A stretch of DNA of 64,000 nt from Enoplolaimus lenunculus (GCA_030248215.1 JASANG010000961.1:100673-164672); one strand, 5' to 3'; positions 45,166-56,811 are shown, numbered from the stretch's first letter. Program-made: numbers and translations. The notes: a model not told the origin generated them from the sequence alone.

Positions 45166-45275
45166 CAAACTTATTTAAATATATACTTTAATATATATAT
45201 AAGTATATATTTAAATATATATGTAAAAGTATATATTTAAATATATATATAAAAGTATATATTTAAATATATATA
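45166..45275. repeat. TATATTTAAATATA palindromic array
   Basis: Four units of AAGTATATATTTAAATATATA. Palindromic, able to form cruciforms. Confidence 0.8.
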
Positions 45276-45386
45276 TATTGTTTCAGATTTACCCTTACTA
45301 TAACCTATAACCGACTATAGCAAACTTTGCAACGGTTTTAGCTGAGTCATTGCGACTGACGGTCCATGTGCTAATATATCCGACCA

Positions 45387-46010
45387 AAACATGAAGGTAA
45401 CGCGACATTTTGCCTATTCACAGTACACACCATTTTTCACCAATCGTGCAGTGCGAGATTTCGGCGATTCTACTTAGTACAAATAGGTTAATTATTTACT
45501 GTGTCACGCCACATTTTGCCTACTCATATTTTGCCAACTCATAGTATTTTGTATTTAACCCTGTCACGCGACATTTTGCCTATTCATAGTACACACCATT
45601 TTTCATCAATCGTGCAGTGCGAGATTTCGGCGATTCTACTTAGTACAAATAGGTTAATTATTTTTTGTGTCACGCCACATTTTGCCTACTCATATTTTGC
45701 CTACTCATAGTACTTTATATTTAACCCTGTCACGCGACATTTTGCCTACTCATAGTATTTTGTATTTAACCCTGTCACGCGACATTTTGTATTTAACCCT
45801 GTCACGCGACATTTTGCCTACTCATAGTATTTTGTATTTAACCCTGTCACGCGACATTTTGCCTACTCATAGTATTTTGTATTTAACCCTGTCACGTGAC
45901 ATTTTGCCTACTTATAGTATTTTGTATTTAACCCTGTCACGCGACATTTTGCCTACTCATAGTATTTTGTATTTAACCCTGTCACGCGACATTTTGCCTA
46001 CTGGTTTTTA
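45387..46010. repeat. 45-bp minisatellite with a longer upstream duplication
   Basis: Units contain AACCCTGTCACGCGACATTT, TGCCTACTCATAGTATTTTG and a few more bases, six to seven copies from about 45720. A related block of about 165 bases (with AATCGTGCAGTGCGAGATTT) occurs twice at 45400 and 45567. The 45-base period keeps one frame open; no gene inferred. Confidence 0.85.
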
Positions 46011-46640
46011 GCAACCAACTTTTGCCTACCCACAGCACACACACAATCCTTTTGCCCCGAAAAAACGACAACTTTCACTTTATAAAAACACAACGACACC
46101 GTCTGATCATCAAGGATACGAATTAATAAAACTGGTCCATTCATGCGGAAAATATTCATACTGAAAATGTTTTCGATTTTAACCAAAATTCATTTTTAAA
46201 TTTTTCAAATTTCAACAAAAATCGTACAATTTTGCATTTGATGAAAACACGGCAGGGCGACAGGTAAAGGTCGAAGAGACAACAGTGATACTATGAGAAA
46301 GTGACATTTTTAACACACAAATATGTATTATTTTGTACGCTTTTTGAACGAATTTATATTAAAATAAAAATTTAGTATTTTATCATAGAAAACTTTACCG
46401 AAATATCGCTTTTATTACATTTTTTCACAGATATCAAAAAACAGCTGATACAGTACATTGGAAAAATTATCTTGCAGTCAGCCTTAAATTGTCATCGCTT
46501 GTCCTGCAGCAATGGGGCTGGTATAAGCGAACATGTAGCACTATAATTAAAAAATTGTTCTAATAATGCAACTTTCACAATATCATGCGTATACCAAGTA
46601 ACTTTTGAGATGGTAGTGTTCTGGATATCGAAGCCAAATA
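46010..46640. other. No gene seen
   Basis: AT-rich, no exon-like segment or transposon end recognised. Confidence 0.35.
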
Positions 46641-46649
46641 GCTCAATAT

Positions 46650-47074
46650 CCAGGATACTGTAATGATCCAAATAAGAGGGGTAACGAGAGGGGATCCCAA
46701 TTTTGATTCTCAGCCTATAGGAGTCTGTATTCATAATAAGAGTTCGTAAGCGGATAGTCTCTGAACCCTAATTAAGGTCCACAAATTTCAAATATGTCTA
46801 ATTTTAGCGCATAAATGACTCCAGGACAAAATAAAGTTTTAAGTTCAAAACTTTAAAGCGTAATTAAGGTTTGAAAGTATATATACATTCCTAATTATAC
46901 CCTTGGATTATCGCTCAAGGCTTTGATACAACACATATATACGTTTAATTCAACGGATAGTTCCAGTACCGCGGTTAAAAATAAATACCAATCCGTAACC
47001 TAAACACAAAAGGGTATCCTCTGTGTAGGCAAAATAAACATCAGTCTTCCTCTTATTCGGGTCACTACAGTACT
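46650..47074. mobile_element. TIR element (type F)
   Basis: TACTGTAATGATCCAAATAAG to TTATTCGGGTCACTACAGTA. The short flanks on each side are weakly inverted, so it may sit inside an older palindrome. Confidence 0.75.
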
Positions 47075-47462
47075 GAAGCTGGAAAAGCTTCAGTGAAATA
47101 ACACTACCCTCTCAAAAGTTACCTGGTGTACGCATGATATTGTGGAAGTAGCATAATAAATACAAGCCAAAGGGGTTGTAATATTTGCAATGCCAACATT
47201 TTCAAGCGATGGAATACCCCAATGGATTATCGTCGCTACGTCTTCATTTTGTCGCTATTTGCATGCATAAAGCTGCAAGCACTAACGTAGTGGGCGTTTA
47301 TATCTTGTGAGAACAGCAAAACCGTGTTACAACTATTACGGGTAATATACCGAAATATCTTATAAACAATAATGCATATTAAGAAAGAAACACAAAAAAG
47401 CAGAAAAGAAGCAACAAAATAAATAACAAGTAAAATATCTTGCAAAACACAATATATGATGC

Positions 47463-48183
47463 TTAAATCTGCGAGTCTAATAAAATTCGTTGTGATTGGT
47501 ACAGATTCTGTGAGTCGCTCCAACATTTCTGCACCGAATTTCCACACAAACCCGCCACAAAACGGATCGAATCCAAGGCCATGTATAGAACAGGGCCGGA
47601 TCGTTTTCCGGCGGGGTTGTAATACAGTCAGTTTAAGCTTTACACTAACTTTTTGCTTAGGCTTAGGCTTAGGAATATGCTTAAATACTGTTCCACCCCT
47701 GTTCTTTACACTGGCCCAATCCAAGTACGTAATCATAGGAATTAATACTCTGCCACCAACGCTGTCTGCCTGTTTCAAATATAAAACCAGCTGCAACGCA
47801 TTGGAGCGGTGCAATACTTTTTGCAAGGTTTTAATATCTTCCGTAGCCGTTCGTCGCCGTATGTCACCGTGCATCATCGTCCGTCATCGAACGGACGGCA
47901 AAGAACGGCGACGGAGGGCACCACATAAGGGCCACCTTTAGCGATAAATGTAAACACAAGTTGCACTGGCTTGTATTCCTTCAAAGTACTCACTAATGCC
48001 AGCCCTGAAGCAGCGTCGGGCTCAAAGATGTGTCCTTTCATGATGAGTTGTACCCAAACAACGATATATTTCGCACTTCAAAATCCTAACACCAGTAGAT
48101 GCATCATCATACATCTGTGTTTTAACATCGGTCTGGTTTGCCTTAATGGAAAGCCAGTACTGAGAACGCTCATTGGCTATTGT
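47463..48183 (-). pseudogene. Unrecognised coding-like segments interrupted by two MITEs
   Basis: On the minus strand an acceptor-like TTACTTCAG at 48184 opens a frame (TIANERSQYWLSIKANQTDV) that ends at 48022. An overlapping frame (KGHIFEPDAASGLALVST, LKEYKPVQLVFTFIAK) continues to about 47938. A further segment, 47836-47718 (KTLQKVLHRSNALQLVLYLK, QADSVGGRVLIPMITYLD), is cut by a type B MITE at 47577-47717, and open sequence resumes on its far side to a stop at 47463. Composition is protein-like throughout and unlike the repeats. No family recognised. Either a decayed gene or a real 3' end with a recent insertion. Confidence 0.4.
47577..47717. mobile_element. Type B MITE inside coding-like sequence
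   Basis: GAATCCAA-GGCCATGTATAGAAC ... TTCTTTACACTGGCC-CAATCCAA: 7 of 8 bases of the flanking duplication match, as in other hAT-like copies. A type G patch at 47835-47935 interrupts the same segment. Confidence 0.75.
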
Positions 48184-48323
48184 CTGAAAGTAACAAAAAA
48201 TTATAATGCACAACGTGACTGCAGTAAAATGTATGTACAGATGAACAACCTTAACCGATGCATGCAAACAAAATAAAATATTTAACAATAAAATAATAAA
48301 GCCGAAATCCATGAATGCATTGG

Positions 48324-48510
48324 CCGGCCTAATGTTACTTTTAACGGCGTAACAGTAGATTAAGTGTATTTCTAAGCCTAAGCCTAAGTGTTGCAAAAAT
48401 GCGTTCCTAAGCCTAAGGTTAAGTAACAAAATGTTATCTAGTATTTAAACCTACTCTTTTATACACTCATCAGAAACCTTTACGCCCCTGAAAGTAACAT
48501 GGGCCAATGC
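48324..48510. mobile_element. hAT-like MITE (type A)
   Basis: GGCCTAATGTTACTTTTAACG to CCCTGAAAGTAACATGGGCC. The flanks CATGAATGCATTGGCC and GGCCAATGCATTCATG are inverted copies of each other, which is not a normal target duplication. Confidence 0.75.
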
Positions 48511-48814
48511 ATTCATGTATGATGACTTTATTAATTGATAATGCATTGATTTCTTGAACCGAGTAAAAATTAATATTTTCCTACAGTTTTGAAATTTTTC
48601 AGCGAAATTATTAAGCTGGCTGTTTTCGGAATTTCATCAGTTAGCAATAGGTTTTCAAAACCACCACATATGCTTAAATCAAAGCTATGATACCGTGAAA
48701 CAAAATTTGCCACACGAAGAACTTCAAGCTTATGTTTTACGTACCAGATTTACACATTGGCCCAATGTCCAAAATACTTCATTGCGATTTTTGGTTATAT
48801 ATTATTTCGTACAA

Positions 48815-49193
48815 TGTAAAAGAACAGTGGCACAACCGTATCATAAGTATATTACTAAGCCTATGCCTAAGCCTACGCGTAAGAATGAGTCAATTTCTAA
48901 ACGTAAGCCTAAGCCTAAAAGCGTAGGAATGAGCATGTTTCTAAGCTTAAGCCTAAGCCTAAGCCTAAGCCTATGCCTAAGCCTACGAGTAAGAATGAGT
49001 GTATTTCTAAGCCTAAGCCTTACCGTAAGCGTAGGAATGAGCATGTTTCTAACCTTAAGCTTAAGCCTAAGCCTAAGCCTATGCCTAAGCCGAAGGCTAA
49101 GCCTAACCCAAACAAAAAATTAGTCAAAAACTTAAGCTTACTCTATTGCAGTCCCATCGAAAAACGTTCCACCTCTGATGTTTACATGGGCCA
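48815..49193. mobile_element. Type B MITE with amplified core
   Basis: ACAATGTAAAAGAACAGTGGC to CTCTGATGTTTACATGGGCC. The core has a tandem of about 120 bases built from GCCTATGCCTAAGCCTACG and GGAATGAGCATGTTTCTAA. Confidence 0.7.
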
Positions 49194-49449
49194 ATATTTT
49201 AAACCCATCGCTCACACGCGTTTATTTTCAACCAACCAAAGCAAAAAAACCGTTGCTCCCAGGATTCGAATTTTTGAATCATTAAATCTCAATATCGAAC
49301 CCGAGTCTGATTTTTTGGTGTTTTTCTTCAAATTTAAACTTTCGCTCAGCCGACTGAAAAACAACATTGCAAACAGAAAGCGGTTACTGATCGCTTGCTT
49401 ATAACCACAGTAACGCTTTCTCTGTTTTAGGCGAATCTAAATCTGATAT

Positions 49450-49451
<2 letters not shown>

Positions 49452-49520
<69 letters not shown>

Positions 49521-49527
49521 TATATAT
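49452..49527. repeat. (TA)n microsatellite
   Basis: About 35 TA dinucleotides with one interruption. Confidence 0.95.
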
Positions 49528-50384
49528 AACATATTAGCAAGCTAAAATGAGTGTATTGCGTTGAAACCACCCAGCAGCCATTGTTCTATATTTTGCGTTT
49601 TAGTTTTAGATTAAAATTTGTGAAATTCCAGCGAAATTTAGGAAGCATTTTCACGCGTTCTGTTTGTGATGTATTTGGTTTTTTAAAATCGAACATCAAA
49701 AACAGATCAAGTTACCGTTTTAAGTATACACTACGGTATTGGTCGAACAAGCAATCTGTAGATGGCGTTGTTATTGAATGATATTTTTTGCCAAATTTAA
49801 TTCGCCAAATTTGCCGTCAAATGATGAATAGAATTATTGCAAGATTTACACTCAAAAAAGTATTGTTTATAGGCTTCCGGTTTAGGATTAGGACTATTTT
49901 TTGGGTTTGTGAGACTGGTTCGGGCACCAGTGTAGCAGTGAAACTCACAAAGTTGAACATTTATAATTGTCGCAGAACGAATTTTTGGGTTGTACATTGT
50001 GTCGCATATTTCGTCTGTAAAATTCGGCACAAAATTTCATTTTTGCGCCAATTCGAAATATGTAAAGCCCTGTTCACACGTGCAAGTTTTTGCAGAAAGA
50101 AGTTTTGAACAATTTAACGTTTTTGAGGTACTAAAAATGTTTCATTGATAATAAAACAGTATTTTTTAACCAAAATTGGAAACAAAAAATAAGGCATTTT
50201 TTTCAGTTGAATGGTGTTAAATTTTTGTAGTCAAAATATTGATTTGGCACTCTGTCATTGGCTGTTTGCGACGGCGCTAAGTTTAGTTATTTGACCATAA
50301 CCCGTTAATCATTGGCACAATTGCGGAAAGTTTAAAATGATTTGATTCAAGTCGTCGTGTACTATGTTCCAATATGAATGTCGT

Positions 50385-50805
50385 AGGGTGCAACCGGAAT
50401 TCTGGTTCCGGTTCCAGGCATTTTTTCACCTTCCGGTTCCGGTAAATTTTTACCGGATTTAAAAATTCCGGTATTAAAATTTGGTATTTGGAAATTAAGA
50501 TATTTACTAAAAAAGGCGATAAAAATTAAATAGATTTCATTCGTATAGTGTATAAACCTTGACAATCGCCGAAAAATAACCATCGAAGATAAATTTGGCT
50601 TCCGTGGATTCTGAAAATCTAAAATACATCAGATGAAGTGAATACATATCTTTCAACTAGAATTATTTCACCATAATAATATAGAAAAACGATTTAAATG
50701 AAATTTTCCGTGACATCCATTTTTCATTTTCCGGCTCCGGTTCCGTTTCCTGTAATTTTTCAAATTCCTGGTTCCGACAAATTATAATTCCGGTTGTACC
50801 CTGTA
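50385..50805. mobile_element. TTCCGG-core element (type H)
   Basis: AGGGTGCAACCGGAATTCTGG at the left and ATTCCGGTTGTACCCTGT at the right are inverted ends; TTCCGG units lie next to both. Confidence 0.7.
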
Positions 50806-51231
50806 GTGGCGTAACAAAATATTAAGCCATCTTCAGCGGCGGATTCAGAAATTTCTGACGGAGTGGGCAAGCTGGCAAAAGTTATGAAACGTAATTTTAA
50901 TTGTATGCTATATATCTGCCAATTTTCTGAGGGGGAACATTGTACCCCTTCGTATCCGTTAGTGGTCACTTTTGTTTTTGTAAAAATAAATTCACTCCAT
51001 AAGCGGGGTTACCGTTAAAATTTCTACTAACAGTATTGAACACAGCGGCTGATCTAAAATTTTTTGATGCGATAGGATACTTTTTAAGTACCGAAATTTT
51101 ACAGTTTAGCTGGGGGATACATCTCCTATCGCAAGCCCCCTGAATCTGCTTTGGTTGACCTCACCAAGCTTTACCCTATCACCGGTATATCTTACATAAA
51201 TTGCGAAACCTGGTTTTCGTTAATACTTGTT

Positions 51232-54200
51232 ATGTATACTGCATCGTCAGCTATTAATGTACTTTATCAGTCTTATGTTGGCAACAATCAGCGATTCGAA
51301 TTTTCCGACGGTAAGTATAATTTACAGACGCCCCAAAAACTTAACAGTGGAATTGTTTCAGTTGACCGAGGAAAGTTTAAAGATGCCTTGGTTCAATTTG
51401 AAACATTGAAAATAATTTTAAAATCAAAACACCGATTCACCAAGCGATGATAAATTTTTGAAATTGCGACCAATGTATACACTCAAAATAATATTTCTGG
51501 TATTTAAGAAAAAATTTCTTACATTTAAGAAATATGATTAGCAAGGTGAACTTGAAAAGTATTTCTGTTATAACAGAGAAGTTTTTAAAAAAGTTTTGAA
51601 ATAAAGTCTGAAAATATACGTTTTCCAATTATTGTTAGATAACTGTCTTAAATATCAGAAAAACTTTTCAGATTTGCCACAGAAAATACATTTCTGAATA
51701 CATTCAGAAATACTTTTTTGCGTGTAGAACAGGGCTGTAACAGTAGTATACGCATTTTTCTAAAACCTAAATCTAAGCTTAAGTCTAAGCCTAAACGTAA
51801 AGAATGAGCCCGTACTAAAGCGGAAGAAGCCTAAGCGTAAGTGTAAGATTGAGCTTATACTTAGCCTAAGCTTAAGCGTAAGAATAAACAATAAATTAGT
51901 GTAGAGCTTAAGCTTAGGCAGACCCGTAGCCAACTCACCTTGGTGGGGGGGGGCTAAACGTTCTTCAGGACGGGTAATACCATTGATATTGTTCATTTAC
52001 AATCGAATTTGAAATTTTTCTAGTACCCCCCTTTGGCTACAGGCCCGAGAGTAGTCTATGTATAAGCTCATTCTTACGCTTAGGCTTAGACTTAGGCTTA
52101 GATTTAGCTAACTGAAAATTTACAGTCACAGTTATACAAATAATCCAAAATACTTTGCTGTTTAAAGGCATATATTTTAAATCTTTCTAAATATTACAGA
52201 TAATTTTTTCAATTTTCAGGAAATCAACACCGCTTCAGCAGCGATCCCTTGGATCAACATGATTATTTAGACTGGAGCCTAAACCGTATGGAATCTGTTG
52301 CAGTTACAAAAATGCCACGATATTTGGATGTGATTGCTAGTCCACCAGTGAAACGAAAACGTGGGGGTGGACGCAAACCAATTAATGATGCTTCGGTAAT
52401 TGTTTATATCAAGAGTGGATGTTCACTCTTTATAACAAGAGTGTGCAACTGGGTACATTCTGTGTATTAAACAATGTACCCGGCACGCGTTGCGTTTTTG
52501 GCCTACCCCCCTTCCCTTGTTTAGGGGGGTCTGTATGCAGTTTTATATCGTAGTAATGCTATGAGCAAATTGTACCCCCCTTGTTTAAGGGGGGTAGGTG
52601 TACTGAAGCATACTGTTAATCTCTTGCTTACCCCCCCCCCCTGATTGAGGGGGGTCGAACAAAAATGCATACATTCTTTAATACACAGAATGTACCCAGT
52701 TGCACACTCTTGTTATAAAGAGTGATCATCCACTCTTGTTTATATTAATGGTTTTTGTTTCCTTTGGTTCTTAAACATTTGCGGTTTAAACTTCGAAAAA
52801 ATTGGCAAAAAACATTTTTCATTTGTTTCCAATTTCAATCAGATCAAGGTTAGTATGACTGAACGGTTAATTTGTAATATATCAAATTTAGTCAGCAAGT
52901 TTAGTATATACTGACTGATTAAGTACAAACTTACTGACAGAAATAAAGACCCATGTAAAATCCAGGTGGCCCCCTGGGATACAGGTGGTCTGAGGTAACT
53001 TAATGACTGGGAACCGTAGGCTTAGGACTTGGCTAGGCTTAGCAGATCCCTAGGTAGCATTTGACAAAACAGAAATTACACATTATTCGAATGGTTAACC
53101 AGACTGCTCCTGTGATTATTATTGAAAAAATTTTAGCTATCATTGCAAAACTTCAAATCTGGCCGAAATTTCAAATATATACTGAAACTCATTAGACTAA
53201 AACTTAATGTTATGACTTAAATTAGATTTACAGCTATATATACATCCCTGTTAAATGCAAACGGATAATATTAAATGTTGGCATGTTGTTCAAACAAATC
53301 TCTGGCCCTGCTAAGATCAGGGGCGAAGCGTTTTTCTGTGGGACTGCAATAGAATAAGCTTAAGATTAGACTAATTTCTTTCACTGGGTAAGGTTTATGC
53401 TTAAGTTAAGGTATAAGCTCATTCTTACGCTTAGGCTTAGGCTATCGCTTAGGCTAAGGTATAAACTGATTTTTACACATAGGTTTAGGTTTAGGCGTAG
53501 GAATATGCTTTATGCCACTGTACCGTCCGTGTTCTGTACGTTGGCCGAATTTTTTACAGTTGTCACCAGAAGAACAACATAAACGCGATCAGCGCAGAGC
53601 CAAAAACAAAGTTGCAGCTGCAAAGTGTCGCGAAAAACGTTCCCAATACGTCGCTGAGCTTGCAACGGTAATAGATTTTATAGCCAAAATTAGGAAAATT
53701 TCGTTATTTAACGATATGACCATTGGTTACGGAAATAAGTTGCAATATGCAAGAACCCCAGGCCGTATTGTCAAATGTGTGTAGCACCTGTTACCAATTG
53801 GTGATCGGTCTTGTAACATTCGAACCATTGAATGTTAAGGTTTCAAATTTAGCACATTTTATTGCTTTCAATTAATTCTATTTCTGTGCAAATTTTGAGA
53901 TTTGCAAATGCATCAGTTCGTTAGTTTGAAAACCTATTACTAAACTGTACAAAATGTTCATGTCGGCGATATTTTAAGTAGTAGTTCAGTTGAATTACCG
54001 CGATACAAAGGTATACTAAAGTTTCTGGCCAAACAGTAACAATGTCATCTCGAAGCTTATTATCAAATCTGATCAGTTTAAGTACAGTCTTCTTAAAATC
54101 TGTGAAATTTATGCGTTGTACACGAGTCAAATTGTTCCATATGTTTTTATTTTATAAGGCCAATGTATATAACAGGGCCGTAAACAGTAGTATTAGTATA

Positions 54201-54767
54201 TTCTTAAGCCTAAAACTAAACCAAAGCCAAGCGTAAGAATGAGCCCTATACGTATCAAGTGCAAATAAACAAAAATTAGTCTAAAGCTTAAGTTTACTCT
54301 ATTGCAGTCACACATGTTTAACAATTTTTTTCAGCACGTCAGAAACATCGAAAAAGACTGTTTTGAGCTGAAAAAATTGTTCGATAAAGTGACCACTGAA
54401 CACGCGACGCTTCACCAGATTTACGCTTGTCATTCGTGTTTTTTGGACACCTGTGATCCGACGGAAAACTGGAGTTTCCAATGGGCAGCAAGCACTCTCC
54501 CTCAAGACGCTCAGGATGCTGAAGTAGAAATAAACAGCAACGACGAAACCGCTGTGTACCAAGATAACTTCGCTTCAACAAATGATCATTCACCTGCTGC
54601 AACTGTGTCTTGGAGCTCGTGTTTATCTCAGTTTGGGCGTCCGGTTCCCAATGAACCGTATCGGTTTGAACCGACTACTCGGATTACGACGGAATATCAG
54701 CAGAACCAGTGGCTGCAGCAACATTATCGCGAACAACAACAACGACAACAGCAACAGCAGCAGCAGC

Positions 54768-54798
<31 letters not shown>

Positions 54799-54845
54799 GC
54801 AGCAGCAACAACAACAACAACAACAACAACAGCAGCAGCAACAAC

Positions 54846-54876
<31 letters not shown>

Positions 54877-54965
54877 CCACCACCACCAACAACAACAACA
54901 ACAGCAGCAGCAGCAGCAACAACAACACCACCACCACCACCACAACCACCACCAACAACAACAGC

Positions 54966-55033
<68 letters not shown>

Positions 55034-55316
55034 AACCAACAACAACAACAACAACAACAACAACTGTTTTGGGATACCGGAACAGAATTAGAGTCGTGTA
55101 TACAAAATGAGCCCAGCCAAGAGTTGCGAAGCGTGTCACCTGGCTGTTGGTACCAAGAAGCGGATTCAAGTTGGCATCAGCATCTACAACAACACCAGCA
55201 ACAAGCAGGAGAAGAACAACAACAGTATCGTCAACAACAATCGCAACTACTCCACGAACAACAATACCAAATGCAACATCAACAACATCAACATCAACAA
55301 GAACAGCAACAACAGC

Positions 55317-55384
<68 letters not shown>

Positions 55385-56290
55385 AAACAACAACAACAAC
55401 CACGACGACGACCGTCAATTGTAATAAGCAGTCATCGAATAAGAGAAAACAACGGAAATCCGGCGTTTCATCTACGAATATCCAACCGCAATGGTTCAAA
55501 CTCAAGCGCCAGCGAATCAGGTTGGGTTTCAGAAGTCGGTCGATCAGTAGCATTGTCAAATCACGATTCAGATAGCGAATTTAGCAATGAATTTGGCGAG
55601 TTTAGCGGCTCCCGGCAACAATATCCTTCGCCGATGTGGTCATCGAAGAAACGATCGATACCGCACCGCAGTTGTGATTCGTCAGATCGTGATGAAGATA
55701 AATGGTGTTCGCCTGCTGGAGACAAGAGTTTGAGCGAATCAATTAATGACCATGACAAATCGAAGAACGTTCGGTTACAGTATCCCACATGTGATTGGTC
55801 ACAGAACAAAAGACCGACACCGTATCCACGTATAGATTCGCCACATTCTTTTAGAAACAGATTGTGTTCACCAGAAGAAAACAAACGCTTGGTAGAATCA
55901 AATCATGGATACGATAAGTCTAAATCCTTTCTGCTACATTGTTCGTCATCTGATTGGTCACAAGTCAAACGAACGATACCGTATCCCAGCGGTGGTTCGT
56001 CAAACCCAGTTGAAGACGAATGGTGTTCATCTGGTGATTATGAAACCTTATCAAAACTCAATGATTATCAAAAGGAACCATTTTGGAGTTTGGGTTCTGA
56101 AAAGAGATTTGAGGGTGACGGTAACAGTAGGCAAGAATATGAGTCTAATGATTTGTTTAGTAAATGCTTATCGACAACAGATGTTAACGAAATCAGCCAA
56201 TGGGAATGCGACAATCAATCTGGTTGGACAGAATCATGGAACGAAGCAGACTGTTTGGCAGAAAAAACGCTGAATATTGCGGAATTGTAA
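51232..56290 (+). CDS. Fos-type bZIP transcription factor with long polyQ and tandem C-terminal repeats
   Basis: Exons 51232-51310, 52220-52395, 53560-53667 and 54335-56290; phases 1, 0, 0 agree; 772 residues. The 108-base exon encodes LSPEEQHKRDQRRAKNKVAA then AKCREKRSQYVAEL: the N-x-x-AAAKCR basic motif is that of the Fos/ATF3/JDP2 group. The zipper continues over the next exon border with L119, I126, L133, V140 and L147 exactly seven apart, and ends LHQIYACHSC, close to the AAHRPAC end of vertebrate Fos. Downstream are Gln/His tracts (about residues 250-365 and 440-478), then three 53-residue repeats at 55619-56074 with DWSQ-x-KR, P-x-P, CSP and YDKSK. Expected role: nuclear AP-1 partner of Jun binding TGA(G/C)TCA. 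Exon 1 (MYTASSAINVLYQSYVGNNQ) is less certain; an upstream start is possible. Confidence 0.85.
51478..51727. mobile_element. MITE of the AGTATTTCTGA family, Fos-like gene intron 1
   Basis: CACTCAAAATAATATTTCTGG to TCAGAAATACTTTTTTGCGTG. Confidence 0.7.
51722..52110. mobile_element. Fragments of a type B MITE split by a GTAGCC-family repeat
   Basis: 51722-51915 starts GAACAGGGCTGTAACAGTAG; 51918-52050 is CCCGTAGCCAACTCACCTTGG to TTTGGCTACAGGCCCGAG; 52050-52110 is a TTAGGC remnant. The repeat seems to have inserted into the MITE. Confidence 0.5.
52404..52745. mobile_element. Foldback element with arms of about 65 bp, Fos-like gene intron 2
   Basis: CAAGAGTGGATGTTCACTCT, TTATAACAAGAGTGTGCAAC and TGGGTACATTCTGTGTATTA at the left are matched almost base for base, inverted, at 52679-52745. 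The middle has three C-run/G-run hairpins (ACCCCCC..GGGGGGT) with TTGTTTA loops. A related GTTGCGTTT..GCCGACCCCC patch is at about 41020-41100. Confidence 0.75.
53302..53545. mobile_element. Type B MITE ending next to the Fos-like gene bZIP exon
   Basis: CTGCTAAGATCAGGGGCGAAG to CCGTGTTCTGTACGTTGGCC. The end lies 14 bases from the exon start at 53560, so it abuts the polypyrimidine tract GAATTTTTTACAG. Confidence 0.65.
53765..53990. repeat. Type K repeat, Fos-like gene intron 3
   Basis: CGTATTGTCAAATGTGTGTAG followed by CACCTGTTACCAATTGGTG. Confidence 0.5.
54159..54315. mobile_element. Truncated type B MITE next to the last Fos-like exon
   Basis: GGCCAATGTATATAACAGGGC to TTTACTCTATTGCAGTCACA. 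The usual right end is missing, so the element's own acceptor-like TTGCAG (54309) lies about 26 bases before the acceptor at 54334. Confidence 0.65.
54727..55400 (+). repeat. CAA/CAG trinucleotide tracts encoding polyQ
   Basis: Two long arrays (54727-55060 and 55290-55400) of mostly CAA with some CAG and CAC, inside the last exon of the Fos-like gene. All six frames are open here, so the frames on the other strand or with Asn/Thr/Val/Leu runs are shadows. Confidence 0.9.
55619..56074 (+). repeat. 159-bp coding tandem repeat, 2.9 copies
   Basis: Copies at 55619-55777, 55778-55936 and 55937-56074 in the Fos-like C-terminus. DNA has diverged but spacing is exact at 53 codons; conserved residues are W7, S8, K11, R12, P15, C30, S31. 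Confidence 0.85.
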
Positions 56291-56299
56291 ACACGGGTG

Positions 56300-56800
56300 G
56301 ATTACGGTTGTTAAAGCGTACTACGACGTTACACTGTACGGATAGCGTATTCTAACTTGTTGAACAATGCCGGATCCGGAAATTTCGGACGGGCGCCATA
56401 TCATAGGATACTGATCGAAAGCTCGCGGGCAAGCCGAACGAGAAACAAAACGCAATTTGAGTACTAAACCTTAACCCAAAATTTTGCTTTTGACCTCTGT
56501 TGATGGGCCTATCCTGTTAACTCCATTCGATTCGCCAGTGGTGGTGCGAAATATACCGACCACCCAATCGAAAGTTAGTTCTAAAAGCGCTGTTGAATAA
56601 TTATCTTCAGGTTTGAGTTGATGTTAATTTTTATGTTCGCTACAAGAGTTCGATGATAAATGCCGACTTGTGAGTATAACGTTTTAGCGTTCGTCGTTTG
56701 CTCGCGTAACAAAAATTTTATCTCAAGAAAAAAATCGCAGGTTGGGTAAAAATAGTGACACTCAAATCCTACGCTACTGATAATAATTACTCCCGGTACT
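56300..56800. other. No gene seen
   Basis: 3' flank of the Fos-like gene. No canonical AATAAA was found close to the stop; the sequence is moderately AT-rich. Confidence 0.3.
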
Positions 56801-56811
56801 CATATTTGGGT

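Noticed and set aside
45387-46010. CRISPR-like array
   Set aside because: Direct tandem units without distinct spacers in a eukaryotic genome; a minisatellite.
45667-46011. Open frame with repeated LSRDILPTHSILYLT
   Set aside because: Translation of the 45-bp minisatellite.
49200-49404. Plus-strand frame ending SRLKNNIANRKRLLIACL
   Set aside because: Continues out of a MITE core; no partner exon or domain.
54623-55560. Long open frames on both strands with Leu, Val, Asn, Thr or Cys runs
   Set aside because: All are other-frame readings of the CAA/CAG tracts in the Fos-like last exon.
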